This document shows positions 1 through 9,926 of a stretch of DNA of 64,000 bases, in pieces. Location: NCBI RefSeq assembly GCF_040412425.1, contig NC_089741.1:35583050-35647049 (forward strand). Direction: 5' to 3'. Origin of the DNA: Macrobrachium rosenbergii. Lineage: Eukaryota; Arthropoda; Malacostraca; Decapoda; Palaemonidae. The position numbers and the translations under genes are program-made. The notes under the pieces were generated by a model that did not search any database, was not told the DNA's origin, and saw nothing but the letters and a program-made list of their open reading frames with translations. Within the stretch, counting starts at the first letter, position 1; every line of letters begins with the position of its first letter.

Positions 1-90
1 TAACAGTGTAACCCTTAGTGGATTACCAGTTTACAAGAGGTATCTTAGCGGATTCTACAAGCCAGCTTGCATATAGAACTGTTATATATA

Positions 91-373
91 ATTTAGGCAA
101 AAGGCCAAACTGGAACCTATGAGGTCATTCAGCGCTGAAAGGAATATTGCAGCAAGAAGTGTGAAAAGTACAACAGGGGAAAGCCTCGCGGTTGCACTTC
201 GAACCAACTGTTAGAGAAGGTGGAGAGAAAGATGGAAGAGAATTTGAGAGGAGGTGCAGTAAAAGGAGTGAAAGGGGTCACAGCTAGGGGCCGAAGGGAC
301 GCTGCTAAGAACCTTCAGTAATGCCTACAGTGCACAACATGAGGTGCACTGACGGCACTACCCTCCTACAGGG
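91..373 (+). mobile_element. Family A dispersed element, copy 1
   Basis: First of twelve copies in the window of a roughly 280-bp element. It starts with a diverged GGCCAAAGGCC motif, then the block GACCTATGAGGTCATTCAGC, a purine-rich middle, and ends with a GTGCAC hairpin and a short CTACAGGG end. I see no open frame shared by the copies and no convincing tRNA-type promoter, so the class (SINE, MITE or other) is unresolved. This copy has several substitutions in the 5' motif. Confidence 0.75.
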
Positions 374-685
374 CCAGCCTGCATATGGCCTCGAAAATGT
401 TTGGAGCCACAGAATTTCACTGCATTTCCACACAGGTAGCTTCAAAGAGACCTACAGCGCGTTACTAGATACTAAAGAAGTCTTTTGGGATGAGCTTGCT
501 AGTCTCTTGTGCCCTTCTCTCTGCCCTTGGGACGACTCACCAGTCTGTCAACTTCAAGTACTTCAATTATTGCTTGACATTACCAGAGGCTCAGGGAACT
601 CTTTGGGAAACAGGTCTATTCTTACCCCAGACTGGGATCCATCTCAGGATACTCTCTGGTGAGGGAAGGCTGGTAACTACTTCTA

Positions 686-686
<1 letters not shown>
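374..686. other. Unassigned sequence
   Basis: No gene or repeat family recognised. Open frames here are short and continue from the family A copy on the left or into the ATT tract on the right. Confidence 0.5.

Positions 687-742
<56 letters not shown>
687..742. repeat. (ATT)n microsatellite
   Basis: An uninterrupted ATT tract. Encodes Leu runs on one strand and Asn runs on the other, which explains the overlapping open frames. Confidence 0.95.
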
Positions 743-746
<4 letters not shown>

Positions 747-799
747 GTAAACTAAAAGAAAGTAAAGATGTAGTTGCTGATTTGTGGGAAATACAAGAT

Positions 800-1500
800 T
801 GTGATGGGGATACCGTCTGGTGTTTGCTGGTGATGCAATGTTAGTTGATGATGGTGCAGAGCAACTGCAGAGACTGGTAAAAGTCACAAACTGTTTGTAA
901 GAAGAAAATGTTAAAGACAACGTTGCAAACAGCTGAAGTAATGCGATGACAGTAAATAGAGGTCAGGAAGATAAAAGTAAAGACTCTGAGTATGAATGAG
1001 GGGAAACAAAGAATGGGGACTTCATAAGAGATATTTACGAATAAATGCAAAGGATAAATGGCAAAATATGGTGGCTAAACAAGGCAAGTTGTAGGATTTC
1101 CACACAAGGTGTCGAAGAGGATGAATTGTTGAGTCAACTCTCCTTTATGGAAGCGAAGGTTGGATGTTGGACGTAAGTCAGAGAAAACAAGTAGGACATG
1201 TTTAAAAAAAAACTGAGTGGTGTATGTGGAGTACAAAGCATTATGAGGACATATAAAATTTAAATCAGAATCACAGATCCAGTGACATGGTCAAGGTGGG
1301 TGAAAACTTGAGGTGGTTGGTACATGTGGAGAGGATGTAGGAATTTAAAAGGCTGGTGAGAGAAGTGTATATAATAAGGATGTTCTGTGAAGGGGGGGAG
1401 GAGGGACAGTAAAATGTTGACTGGATGCGGTTGAAGAGGCTAGAATGAAAAAGGACTTCCATGCGCAGGAAGCCAGACTGTGGGTGTGCAAGACAGAGGT
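800..1500 (+). mobile_element. RTE-like LINE reverse-transcriptase remnant
   Basis: Broken open frames on the plus strand match the C-terminal half of an RTE-type non-LTR retrotransposon polyprotein. At 823 the frame reads FAGDAMLVDDGAEQLQRLV, the position of the catalytic F/YADD box, with the first Asp replaced by Gly. A second frame then gives a Cys-Lys-Lys segment. At about 1146 comes YGSEGWML, at about 1311 RWLVHVERM, and near 1463 [10 protein letters not shown], all in the order seen in that family. Several stops and frame changes separate them, so this is a dead copy. The 3' end is lost where an AT microsatellite begins. The family call is from remembered motif order; finer clade assignment is uncertain. 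Confidence 0.8.
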
Positions 1501-1504
1501 ATAT

Positions 1505-1598
<94 letters not shown>
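1501..1598. repeat. (AT)n microsatellite
   Basis: About 98 bp of almost pure AT, abutting the LINE remnant. It yields Tyr-Ile runs in translation. Confidence 0.95.
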
Positions 1599-1599
<1 letters not shown>

Positions 1600-1619
1600 T
1601 GAGATTCATTGTCTTTTCA

Positions 1620-1966
1620 CTTTTAGTTTTCTGTAAAAGAAAACTATTGTGCCGGCTTTGTCTGTCCATCCGCACTTTTCTGTCCGCCCTCAGCTCTCAA
1701 AAACTACTGATGCTAGAGGGCTGAAAATTGCTATGTTGATCATCCACCCTCCAATCATGAAACACTAAATTGCAGCCCTCTAGCCTTTGTAGTTTCTATT
1801 TTTATTTAAGGTTAAAATTAGCCAAGACCGTGCGTCTGGCACCGCTATAAGTACCAACACAGGCCATCACCGGGCCGTTGCTGGAAGTTTCACGGGCCGC
1901 GACTGAGAGCTTCATACAGTATTAGCTGTAAAGGAAACTCGATTGCGACAGAGATTATCACTTGTT
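1620..1966 (+). mobile_element. Family D palindromic element, copy 1
   Basis: Aligns along its length with the copy at 10967-11362. It opens with a TTCTGTAAAAGAAAACTATTG-type block, followed by a Cys-codon-like TGTCTGTCC stretch. A strong inverted repeat lies at 1699-1795, with arms containing CTAGAGGGCTG and CAGCCCTCTAG. It closes with a CTGTAAAGGAAACTCGATTG block resembling its own start. The terminal perfect hairpin of copy 2 is missing here. No open frame is conserved, so it looks non-autonomous. Confidence 0.75.
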
Positions 1967-2075
1967 TCTTCTTACAAACAGTACAAGACTTTTGCCGGTC
2001 CTATCAGTTTCTCTACACCCCAACAACTAACACTGTATCTTCAGCAATTTCGGATGTAATTCTTCTTTTGTAAAT

Positions 2076-2163
<88 letters not shown>
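2076..2163. repeat. (CA)n(TA)n compound microsatellite
   Basis: AC tract passing directly into AT tracts with one interruption. Confidence 0.95.
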
Positions 2164-2167
<4 letters not shown>

Positions 2168-2514
2168 CTATCTAATGATAGGAGCCCATAAAAACGGCAA
2201 AAGTTAGAAAGTTATTGCTATGTTTCAGAGACCAAACTGTCTCCCCCTACAAGCAAGCATATGAATGGATTTATGTTTTAACAGATTACATATATATATA
2301 TATACATACATACACACGTGTATGTCCATTAAGATCTTACAAAAGAAGAATTACAACCAAAATGGAAATGGAAAAAGAGAAAAAAAAAGAACAGGCGGCA
2401 AATAAAAATTCCCGCCCCCTTGCAAAACATATATAATCAGCCCACTTACAACATAAGTTCGTAAGTGCATGTACTGGAACCAAAAAGTGTCCTTAATACA
2501 GAATTACATGAATT
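2164..2514. other. Unassigned sequence
   Basis: No gene recognised. Contains a short AT tract at about 2287-2306 and a purine-rich stretch near 2360-2395. Confidence 0.5.
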
Positions 2515-2515
2515 C

Positions 2516-2597
<82 letters not shown>
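2515..2597. repeat. (GA)n microsatellite
   Basis: About 83 bp of GA with a single GGG interruption. Confidence 0.95.
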
Positions 2598-2601
<4 letters not shown>

Positions 2602-2649
2602 GGGTGGGGGAACTGACCAGCCCAACTCAGTGCCAGCGGCGGTCCAAGC

Positions 2650-2800
2650 TCGGATAAATTGGGAGGGTTGGAGTCAGGAAGAGCATCCGTCCGGAAAACG
2701 TCTGCCAAAATCAATTGTGAAATGGGCTGTTCGATATAAAAACAGCTGGGAGATGCTCGTTACAAGCAGCGACCCCGACTAAGGATTAAGTTCAGAAAAA
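2650..2800 (+). mobile_element. RTE-like LINE or SINE 3' end
   Basis: Contains TCAGGAAGAGCATCCG (2673), CTGCCAAAATCAA (2702) and GCGACCCCGAC (2768) in that order. I recognise this series from 3' untranslated ends of RTE-type LINEs (and SINEs borrowing their tails) in many animals. It ends in an A-rich and TATG-rich tail at about 2796 onward. No coding part remains. Recognition is from memory, so an alignment against RTE 3' ends would be decisive. Confidence 0.6.
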
Positions 2801-2854
2801 ATATATGTGTATGTATGTATGTATGTATATGTAGAGAGAGAGAGAGAGAGAGAG

Positions 2855-2906
<52 letters not shown>
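2801..2906. repeat. (TATG)n then (AG)n compound microsatellite
   Basis: TATG repeats continue from the LINE tail and are followed by two AG tracts separated by a single T. Confidence 0.95.
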
Positions 2907-2909
<3 letters not shown>

Positions 2910-2974
2910 AAGGAATGGAATAATATCGCGAGGTGATGACGGAAGGCGAACGAACAAGAGCTAGCTAGCTGCAG

Positions 2975-3062
2975 CCGCACACACACACACACACACAAAC
3001 AGATACACATACACACACGCACACACAAAGTGACGCACTCACGCACGCACACACACACACAC
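2975..3062. repeat. (CA)n microsatellite, interrupted
   Basis: Three AC tracts separated by short non-repeat segments such as AAGTGACGCACTC. Confidence 0.9.
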
Positions 3063-3247
3063 CGCATGAGCACCAGTTACACGCTGGATCAATAACATCT
3101 AGCTGGGCCACAGTGCTGCCGGCCTCTCTACCTCGGTACTCCCTCCCTCCTCCCTCCCATGCCCTACCCGTGCCATCTACTCGCTTCTAACACCACTGCC
3201 CCTTGCCCCAGTTTCATTCCATGGCATCCCCTTCCCCACAGAGAACC

Positions 3248-3288
<41 letters not shown>
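3248..3288. repeat. (CT)n microsatellite
   Basis: About 41 bp of CT in a pyrimidine-rich neighbourhood. Confidence 0.95.
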
Positions 3289-3290
<2 letters not shown>

Positions 3291-3477
3291 CTACCCACTT
3301 GCTTTTCCTCTCATCTTTCTCTCTTTCTGGCTTAATTTTCCCCCGACACGATAAGTGAGCGATCATCATCGCCATCGCCGTCGGAGTTAACACTTGCTCT
3401 CGTCTTTCCCGAGGTAAAATCCCGGTTTTGCAGAGACTCTCCTCTCCCCTCCTCACGTCCTCTGCTGCGCGCGGGAG

Positions 3478-4612
3478 CCTCCAGAAGCAGCCGTAACCTC
3501 CAAAGGTCTCTGGCACTTTTGTCGAGAGCCCCAGACAGCAACCGTAGGAGACGTCCAAAAGTTCCTGGCAATTTTTCGAGAGGCTCCAAAGACAACCGTC
3601 ACCTCCAAAAGTCTCTGGCACTTTTGTCGAGCGCCTCCAGAAGAACAATAGACTTCATAAAGGACTCTTGTACTTCTGTCAAGAGACTCGAGAAAGCAAC
3701 CGTCATCTCAAAAGGTCTCTGGCACTTTTATCGAGAGCCTTTAAAGGAAGCAACCGTAACCTCCAAAAGATTTCTGGCACTTTTATCGAGAGCCTTTAAG
3801 TAAGCAACCATAACTTCCAAAAGATTTCTGGCACTTTTGTCGAGAGCCTTTAAGTAAGCAACCATAACTTCCAAAAGATTTCTGGCACTTTTGTCGAGAC
3901 CCTTTAAGGAAGCAACCATTACCTCCAAAAGATTTCTGGCACTTTTGTCGAGAGCCTTTCCAGAAGCAACTATAATCTCCAAAAGATTTCTGGCCTTTTT
4001 GTCGAGAGCCATAACCCAGACAGCAACCGACCGTAACCTCCAAAAGGTCTCTGGCACTTTTGTCGTGAACCTCCAGGAGCAACCATAACCGCCAAAAAGT
4101 CTCTGGTACTTTTGTCAAGAACCCCCAAGCGCGACCGTAACCTTCTAAAAGGTCTCTGGGTCTCTGCCACTTTTGTCAAGAACCTCCAGAGCGCGACCGT
4201 AACCTCCAAAAGGTCTCTGGTTCTGACACTTCTGTCAAGAACCTCCAGAGCGCGACCGTAACCTCCAAAAGGTCTCTGACACTTCTGTCAAGAACCTCCA
4301 GAGGTCTCGACACTTCTGTCAAGAACCTCCAACCGACCCTCCAAAGGTCTCTGACACTTCTGTCAAGAACCTCCAGAGCGCGACCGTAACCTCCAAAAGG
4401 ACTCTGGGTCTCTGACACTTCTGTCAAGAACCTCCAGAGCGCGACCGTAACCTCCAAAAGGTCTCTGACACTTCTGTCAAGAACCTCCAGAGCACGACCG
4501 TAACCTCCAAAAGGTCTGAGTCTCTGACACTTCTGTCAAGAACCTCCAGAGCGCGACCGTAACCTCCAAAAGGTCTCTGGGTCTCTGACGCACTGTCAAG
4601 AACCTAGAGAAA
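3478..4612. repeat. 54-62 bp minisatellite
   Basis: About twenty units. In the centre, GGCAC recurs at 3721, 3776, 3830, 3884 and 3938, a period of 54-55 bp. The left half carries GTCGAGAGCCTTTAAG and the right half shifts to TCAAGAACCTCCAGAGCGCG with longer units and small internal duplications. The 54-bp units are a multiple of three, so minus-strand frames stay open as an 18-residue repeat (ALDKSARNLLEVMVAYLK). I regard these frames as repeat by-products, not genes. Confidence 0.9.
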
Positions 4613-4850
4613 GTAACAGCCAAGAGCCCCTCTAAAAAAAAGCAAGACTAGCCTTCAAAAGCAAACTGCCACTTTCGCCGAAAGCCTGGAGAAGGCAGCC
4701 AACGAACGCAGCCTTCGAAAGGGTCCTGGCACTCGTTTTATTTTCGGAAACCTTCAAACGTATCGAACAGCCCTTTTCGTCTAGCGCCTGTAAAGGTATT
4801 TTTAAACGGGTTCAGAGAGACAATCTTTCACGCATGTCAGTCTCTTCTGG

Positions 4851-4853
<3 letters not shown>

Positions 4854-4924
<71 letters not shown>
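4854..4924. repeat. (CT)n microsatellite
   Basis: About 70 bp of pure CT. Confidence 0.95.
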
Positions 4925-4927
<3 letters not shown>

Positions 4928-5168
4928 GCTTGCAGGACATCAGCGTTACCTTAAATGAAAATCCTTTCTAGGAAGATGCAAGGAACTGACGTCAAACTGT
5001 AGGAATTAGAGTATAATACCTGTCAGTGACAGATTTGCAAAGGATTTTAAACAAATGCCCGTGAGGAAGAGATGGCCATAATACAACACTGCATATTACG
5101 CCCCTCTTATTCACTTCATCGACTGACAGTGTAATTCACACTTCCTTATCAACATGCAGACACCAAGG

Positions 5169-5170
<2 letters not shown>

Positions 5171-5238
<68 letters not shown>

Positions 5239-5305
5239 TTGTATGAGAAGGAGTTTAAAGATAGGTCATGAGCTTATCAATCCAACCCAATGTTTAATAT
5301 ATAAA

Positions 5306-5363
<58 letters not shown>

Positions 5364-5532
5364 TTGTAGGAGGAGTTTAAAAATAGGTCATGAGCTTATC
5401 AATCCAACACAATGTTTAATATATAAATCCATGCTCTCTCTCTCTCTATCTCTCTCCGTGTTGTATGAGAAGGAGTTTAAAGATAGGTCATCAGCTTCTC
5501 AATCCAACCCAATGTTTAATATATAAATCCAT

Positions 5533-5587
<55 letters not shown>
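5171..5587. repeat. (CT)n-anchored macro-tandem array
   Basis: CT tracts alternate with a repeated spacer of about 75 bp that starts CGTGTTGTATGAGAAGGAG and ends AATATATAAATCCAT. Spacers begin near 5234, 5360 and 5456 and are nearly identical. The third CT tract has shrunk and holds an ATC interruption. Confidence 0.9.
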
Positions 5588-5588
<1 letters not shown>

Positions 5589-5751
5589 AAACACAAAAGG
5601 AAGCATAAACACCGTCTAAAGCTGTGAAATTATCAACCCGTCCAAGGGCTAGCATGCAAATTTCACGGCACAGAGTTCTTGCATTGGTGGTATCTGAGGA
5701 ACATGGCAGTTCCTTCCTCCGCTCGATGACCAGCACCATCTGGCGAGAAAT

Positions 5752-5805
5752 CTCCTCCTCCTCCTCCTCCTCCTCCTCCTCCTCCTCCACCTCCACCTCC
5801 TCCGA
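5752..5805. repeat. (TCC)n microsatellite
   Basis: TCC tract with two ACC interruptions at its right end. Gives Ser, Pro or Glu runs in translation. Confidence 0.95.
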
Positions 5806-5897
5806 AAAACACAGCACAACTGCAGGTGACACTCCGTGGCACTTGGTAGGTCGGCTGGCTGCTGGCCCTTTTATTCCATCACGTATTCACCACCCGC

Positions 5898-6155
5898 GAA
5901 CTCGCAGGAATGTTTTCGTACTCGGAAGAAAAAAAAAATACGAGAACCTCACGTTTATTCTTAAATATATAAGAGTACGTTTTGCAAATTCCACGCAGAA
6001 TACTTTATAATGTCATATGTAACTAGAACTCGCAGGAATGTTTTCAATTCGAAAGACAAAATATATAAGAACCCAAAATTTAATCTTGAATGTCATTACA
6101 GTACGTTTCGCAAAGTCCCGTGCAGAATGTTTTATAATGCTGCAAGTAACCATCG
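5898..6155. repeat. Diverged tandem duplication, about 128 bp
   Basis: GAACTCGCAGGAATGTTTTC occurs at 5898 and again at 6026. The following sequences align (a purine-rich run, TATATAAGA, GTACGTTT-GCAAA and GCAGAAT-TTTATAATG). An old two-unit tandem duplication. Confidence 0.8.
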
Positions 6156-6276
6156 CAGCTACAAAAATATTAATGCATAGACACATACCGACAGTGTTAG
6201 TCTCTCATTTTCAAGACAGAATTCATATATCCCAAATATAGCTTCATGTGCCATATTCTAGGAAAAATCGCAATTG

Positions 6277-6418
6277 TTTTAAGTAATTTGTATTTTTTCT
6301 GACATACAAACCTGGAGGTCTTCACATAGGCCAAGCTAAATCCTATATAAAGACCTCCAGGTTTGTATTTTTAGTGGGAACAAATTGCAAGTCTCTTAAG
6401 CAATTTGTATTTTTCTGC
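6277..6418. mobile_element. Small foldback with flanking direct repeats
   Basis: Arms ATACAAACCTGGAGGTCTT (from 6305) and AAGACCTCCAGGTTTGTAT (to about 6368) form an inverted repeat. Outside it, TTTTAAGTAATTTGTATTTT (6277) and CTTAAGCAATTTGTATTTTT (6396) form a near-perfect direct repeat. No coding capacity. Either a small non-autonomous element or a piece of a larger repeat. Confidence 0.6.
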
Positions 6419-6596
6419 ACCGGAGAGGAGGAGAACACGATAGAAAAAGTGCTGGCTGAATAGGAAAAAGGTAAGTGTTAAGACATGGCTTAAGCCTCTG
6501 TGAAGATGAAGAATGTAAGTACTATGTGGGAGGAGCAGCAGGTATAGACGTCGGTCCACTACTAGTGAGCCTTCGGTAACACTTTGGAGTTGAGCC

Positions 6597-7010
6597 AAGT
6601 ATGCCTACAAGAAACAATTAGGAGTCTGTCACGCCCTACGAGATCTAATTAGTTATGCCCAAGACAACCTTGGCCTTGTAAGCGAGTCGGATCTTGATGA
6701 AAGCTATGAACTTTCGTCTCAACAACACGATTTAAAGGGCTGACAGAAAGGTTATCAACGGAGCTTTTAGTGGGTCTCTACCTTTCATTTCAGGTATTCC
6801 ACAGGGTAGTGTTCTGGGGCCTTTCTTGTTTTTTGTTTTTATTGGCCTTATGAGAATATTGGTTTGGAAAATGACTGAATACAGCTCACAGATAAGGCAA
6901 CTCCTCTTGCAAGTATGTGCACTGCCTTGATAGAAAATGAAGTGCCTAGAAGCTTGGGGAGACTGAGAACAGAAGAAGTCTTGACTGATTAGCCAGCCAG
7001 CCAGTCAGCT
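6597..7010 (+). mobile_element. Non-LTR reverse-transcriptase remnant
   Basis: Two fragments of a reverse transcriptase lie in order on the plus strand. From 6600 a frame reads YAYKKQLGVCHALRDLISYA, resembling the motif that begins FAYRKGLGTCDAL in jockey/CR1-like LINEs. After stops and missing sequence, another frame gives FISGIPQGSVLGPFLFFVFI (6784-6843), the fingers/palm GxPQGSxLGPxLF signature. A third frame at 6888 reads TDKATPLAS, the probable decayed (Y)ADDATL catalytic box with both catalytic Asp positions compromised. Frames do not connect and the region between the first two motifs is far too short, so the copy is deleted and inactive. The exact clade is not resolved. Confidence 0.8.
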
Positions 7011-7107
7011 AGTCTCGTACCACGGCCCCGCTTACTGATTCGCTGTGCTTAGAAAACACCATTCCCGAGTTTGATCGTCTGTCAAAACTTGCGAGAGATG
7101 ACATGTC

Positions 7108-7415
7108 ACAATAACCAGTAAAAAGTTAAGTATACCTTAGTTTAACCAGACCACTGAGCTGATTAACAGCTCTCCTAGGGCTGGCCGAAAGATTAGACTT
7201 ATTTTACGCGGCTAAGAACCAACTGGTTACCTAGCAACGGGACCTACAGTTTATTGTGGAATCCAAACCACGTTATAACGAGAAATGAATTTCTATCACC
7301 AGAAATAAATTCCTCTAATTCTTCATTGGCAGGCCGGGGAATCGAACGCGGGCCCAGCAGAGTGCTAGCCGAGAACGATACCGACCTGTCCAATGAAGAA
7401 CTACAATGACCAGTA
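7108..7415 (-). mobile_element. Family C tRNA-headed SINE, copy 1, with target duplication
   Basis: Element body 7121-7402 on the minus strand. The tRNA-like head is at the right end and carries a B-box-like GTTCGATTCCCCGG. The body contains GTTGCTAGGTAACC and AGGAGAGCTGTTAATC, and the 3' end at the left reads GGTATACTTAACT followed by a T run. Flanks ACAATAACCAGTA (7108-7120) and ACAATGACCAGTA (7403-7415) differ at one base and form a target-site duplication. Transcription would be by RNA polymerase III if active. Mobilisation would need a partner LINE, not identified here. Confidence 0.85.
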
Positions 7416-8310
7416 CCAAAAGATATTTCTTTTTTTATAACAAAACTAAGGATGCAGAACCTGAAAGTGTCATGGCTGTTAATACCAAGTTTTATACATT
7501 TCTGCGTTTTCCTCGAATGCTGCTTCCACGTGAATGTCCCCATTCGTCTCACTTTCAAGGTCTTATTTTAGCTTCCCTCTTTGCTGTTTTCTTTAAGTTT
7601 TCTTCCGTCCTCCGGGCCTGGGCTAGAAAAGGACACTGGGTTACCGATCTATTACCCTTTGCACTTCTTGAAAAAATCCCATACAAGACAAAACTGTAGT
7701 AATCAGTGCCTCGCATTAAATCCGGCACCACCTCACCCCTGCCCGACTAACGCTACGCAAATCCAGCAAATCCCATCAACAGAGCCATTGACCGGAGGGC
7801 GCTCCGAATAAATCCGCAAAACAGTATGCCACGCATCCAATCTCCATTCTGTTATATCCATATGCAGGGCGCTCGCTGGGTGAGTCGCTTTTCTTCCGCC
7901 CCCTCCCCACCCCGAGTCAATAGCATTGCAATACAGAACCAATACCCGGTAAATTGGAACTGGCCTTGCCATCATCGTCATTTGCATCGCCGGCCGATGA
8001 GGAAAAAGAAACGGAAAGAGCAAGAAACTCCCGGCCGCGTATCGATGGAAATAGAATGTCTCCATCAAAAATGACCTCTCTGTTATTGTGTTGTGAAGCT
8101 TCCTAACGCCGTTGCTGGCGCGGGCGATTGTTGGCTGAAAATGAATTGCGCGAAGTGACCGCCTATCCGCGCATACGCTGCGTCTTTTGAGAAATTTAAG
8201 AGATTTGTCAAATTATCAGTAATTACTGTGCATTGCCTCGAAGATATAATTTCACATTGAATGTTTGTACACCTCTGTGTTTCATTTTGCCTTCTCTAAC
8301 TTCTTAATGA
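7416..8310. other. Unique-looking stretch without recognised gene
   Basis: No dispersed repeat or microsatellite seen. Base composition is more even than in neighbouring DNA. Short open frames exist (plus 7406-7699 and 7826-8074; minus 7733-8068) but none shows a recognisable domain. GC-rich part at about 8100-8185. A candidate place for a conserved non-coding or regulatory segment; nothing proves it. Confidence 0.4.
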
Positions 8311-8404
8311 GGGTCATATTCTTTGCAAGCTCGAATTTCAAGTCAGTGGACCGTTTGGTGGGCTTGTTCATATGAATAGGGTTCATCTGAATAATAATAA
8401 TAAT
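8311..8404 (+). mobile_element. Family B LINE 3' end
   Basis: Matches the last part of the family B 3' untranslated region: AGCTCGAATTTCAAGTCAGT, GTGGGCTTGTTCATATG, AATAGGGTTCATCTGAAT, then AAT repeats. Only the tip is present. Confidence 0.8.
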
Positions 8405-8564
8405 TGGGAGGAAAAACTCTCCATCACGAGAATTCATAAATGCTCTAAAAAAGGTCCACAAAAATATAATTGTTGAAGGCTTGTGTAAAATTTTATAAAA
8501 GCTTTGAACCCTATTCCAAATCTGAACCCTTTAACAATTGTATGTTTGTGGACTCTTTAGAACA

Positions 8565-8627
<63 letters not shown>

Positions 8628-8827
8628 TGGGAGAAAAACTCTCCATCACGAGAATTCATAAATGTTCTAAAGGGTCCACAATAATATAATTGTTAATGGC
8701 TCGTGTAAAAATTTTATGAAAGCTTTGAACCCTACTCTGAATCTGAACACAGAGTAGGGTTCGAAAGCTTTTATGAAACTTTACACGAACCTTTAACAAT
8801 TGTATTGTTAATGGACCCTTTAGAACA

Positions 8828-8889
<62 letters not shown>

Positions 8890-8890
8890 A
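8405..8890. repeat. AAT-linked tandem duplication with long palindrome
   Basis: A segment of about 160 bp starting ATTGGGAGGAAAAACTCTCC appears twice (8404 and 8629), each followed by a long AAT tract (8566-8627 and 8828-8887). The second copy contains a long inverted repeat, 8664-8826, centred near 8744, with arms including GTTCTAAAGGGTCCAC and GTTAATGGACCCTTTAGAAC. The first copy holds the left arm with a shortened right arm. Confidence 0.85.
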
Positions 8891-9593
8891 TCACCGAACA
8901 AAATCTCCACATGAGATTGGTAACATTTCCCAGAATCAAAAACTAGTACAAATATCACTGACGATACCTACATCAAGAGTACAGTACACTCTCTGAGAAA
9001 TCTACGAACGAGAACAACAGAACTTTCAAGAACTAAAAGACTTCAGATAAAGTAATCTGCTCTTCAAGAACCAAATGACATCAGATAAAGGAATCTAACA
9101 CCACATCAAAGGCCACATCTGCGACGCAAACAAGGATGTCGAGACACGTCACGACTAAATATATGACTGATAAACAAACCTGAATTCCCCAAGGGAGGTA
9201 GGATTACAGCCATCCCCGCCCTTCCACCGCCATGGGAGACAACTGGCCCTGTGGCACCCATGGTGACACGGGGGGGGGGGGAGAGAGAAGTTCGTACGCA
9301 AACGCACAAAAATTTAGATCACCAAGCAATCTGCTACTCACCCCACCCTTCGTATTTTAACACCCACGCCCCACACCACACACGTACACTTACACAGACG
9401 TACACACACAAAACCCGATGCAAACTGGCCCCCTCCCCTTTATCATCGATCTTATTCATGTACTTGCCGGCACGAACTCCTTACCTTGAATTCCCGAACA
9501 CCACCGACCGTGCACCATTTCTCAGATCCTGGGTGACACCGCATATCATAGCCCGAGAGGGTAGCATACGGCCTTCAAATACACACCTTCCTT
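8891..9593. other. Unassigned sequence
   Basis: No gene recognised. A short two-unit duplication (AGATAAAG-AATCT) lies at about 9022-9090, and a G run at 9271-9280. The 135-residue plus frame at 9251-9658 has no recognisable domain and ends in ATT-derived Tyr. Confidence 0.4.
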
Positions 9594-9757
9594 GTTATTA
9601 TTATTATTATTATTACTATTATTATTATTATTATTATATTAATAATTCATTTTTTTAATAAGTGATTTCTCCTTACTGTATTTTCCATTACCTTCTGTTA
9701 CTTGCCAATGGCCTCCTCTGAGGTGGGCTTGTGCCTTATGAATAGGATTCATATTGG

Positions 9758-9788
<31 letters not shown>

Positions 9789-9926
9789 TTTTTTAATAAG
9801 TGATCTCTTCTTTCTGTATTTCCCATTACCTTCTGTTACTACTTTGGAAGCTTGAATTTCAAGCCAATGGCCCCTGTGGTGGGCTTGTTCCACACGAATA
9901 GATTCATATTATTATTATTATTATTG
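9594..9926 (+). mobile_element. Family B LINE 3' tips, two tandem copies with ATT tracts
   Basis: ATT tract (9594-9640), LINE 3' region from about 9655 ending in a tip and ATT (9759-9785), then a second 3' region from 9786 ending in a tip and ATT again (9907-9925). The tips are the GTGGGCTTGT and TGAATAG-ATTCAT blocks. In this pair the tail reads ATT rather than AAT directly after the tip. Confidence 0.75.

Noticed and set aside
7826..8074. Unique 82-codon plus frame as a host gene
   Set aside because: Length is within chance expectation and no domain, splice pattern or homology that I recognise supports it.
9251..9658. 135-codon plus frame as a host gene
   Set aside because: It runs through a G run at the start and an ATT tract at the end, with no known domain.
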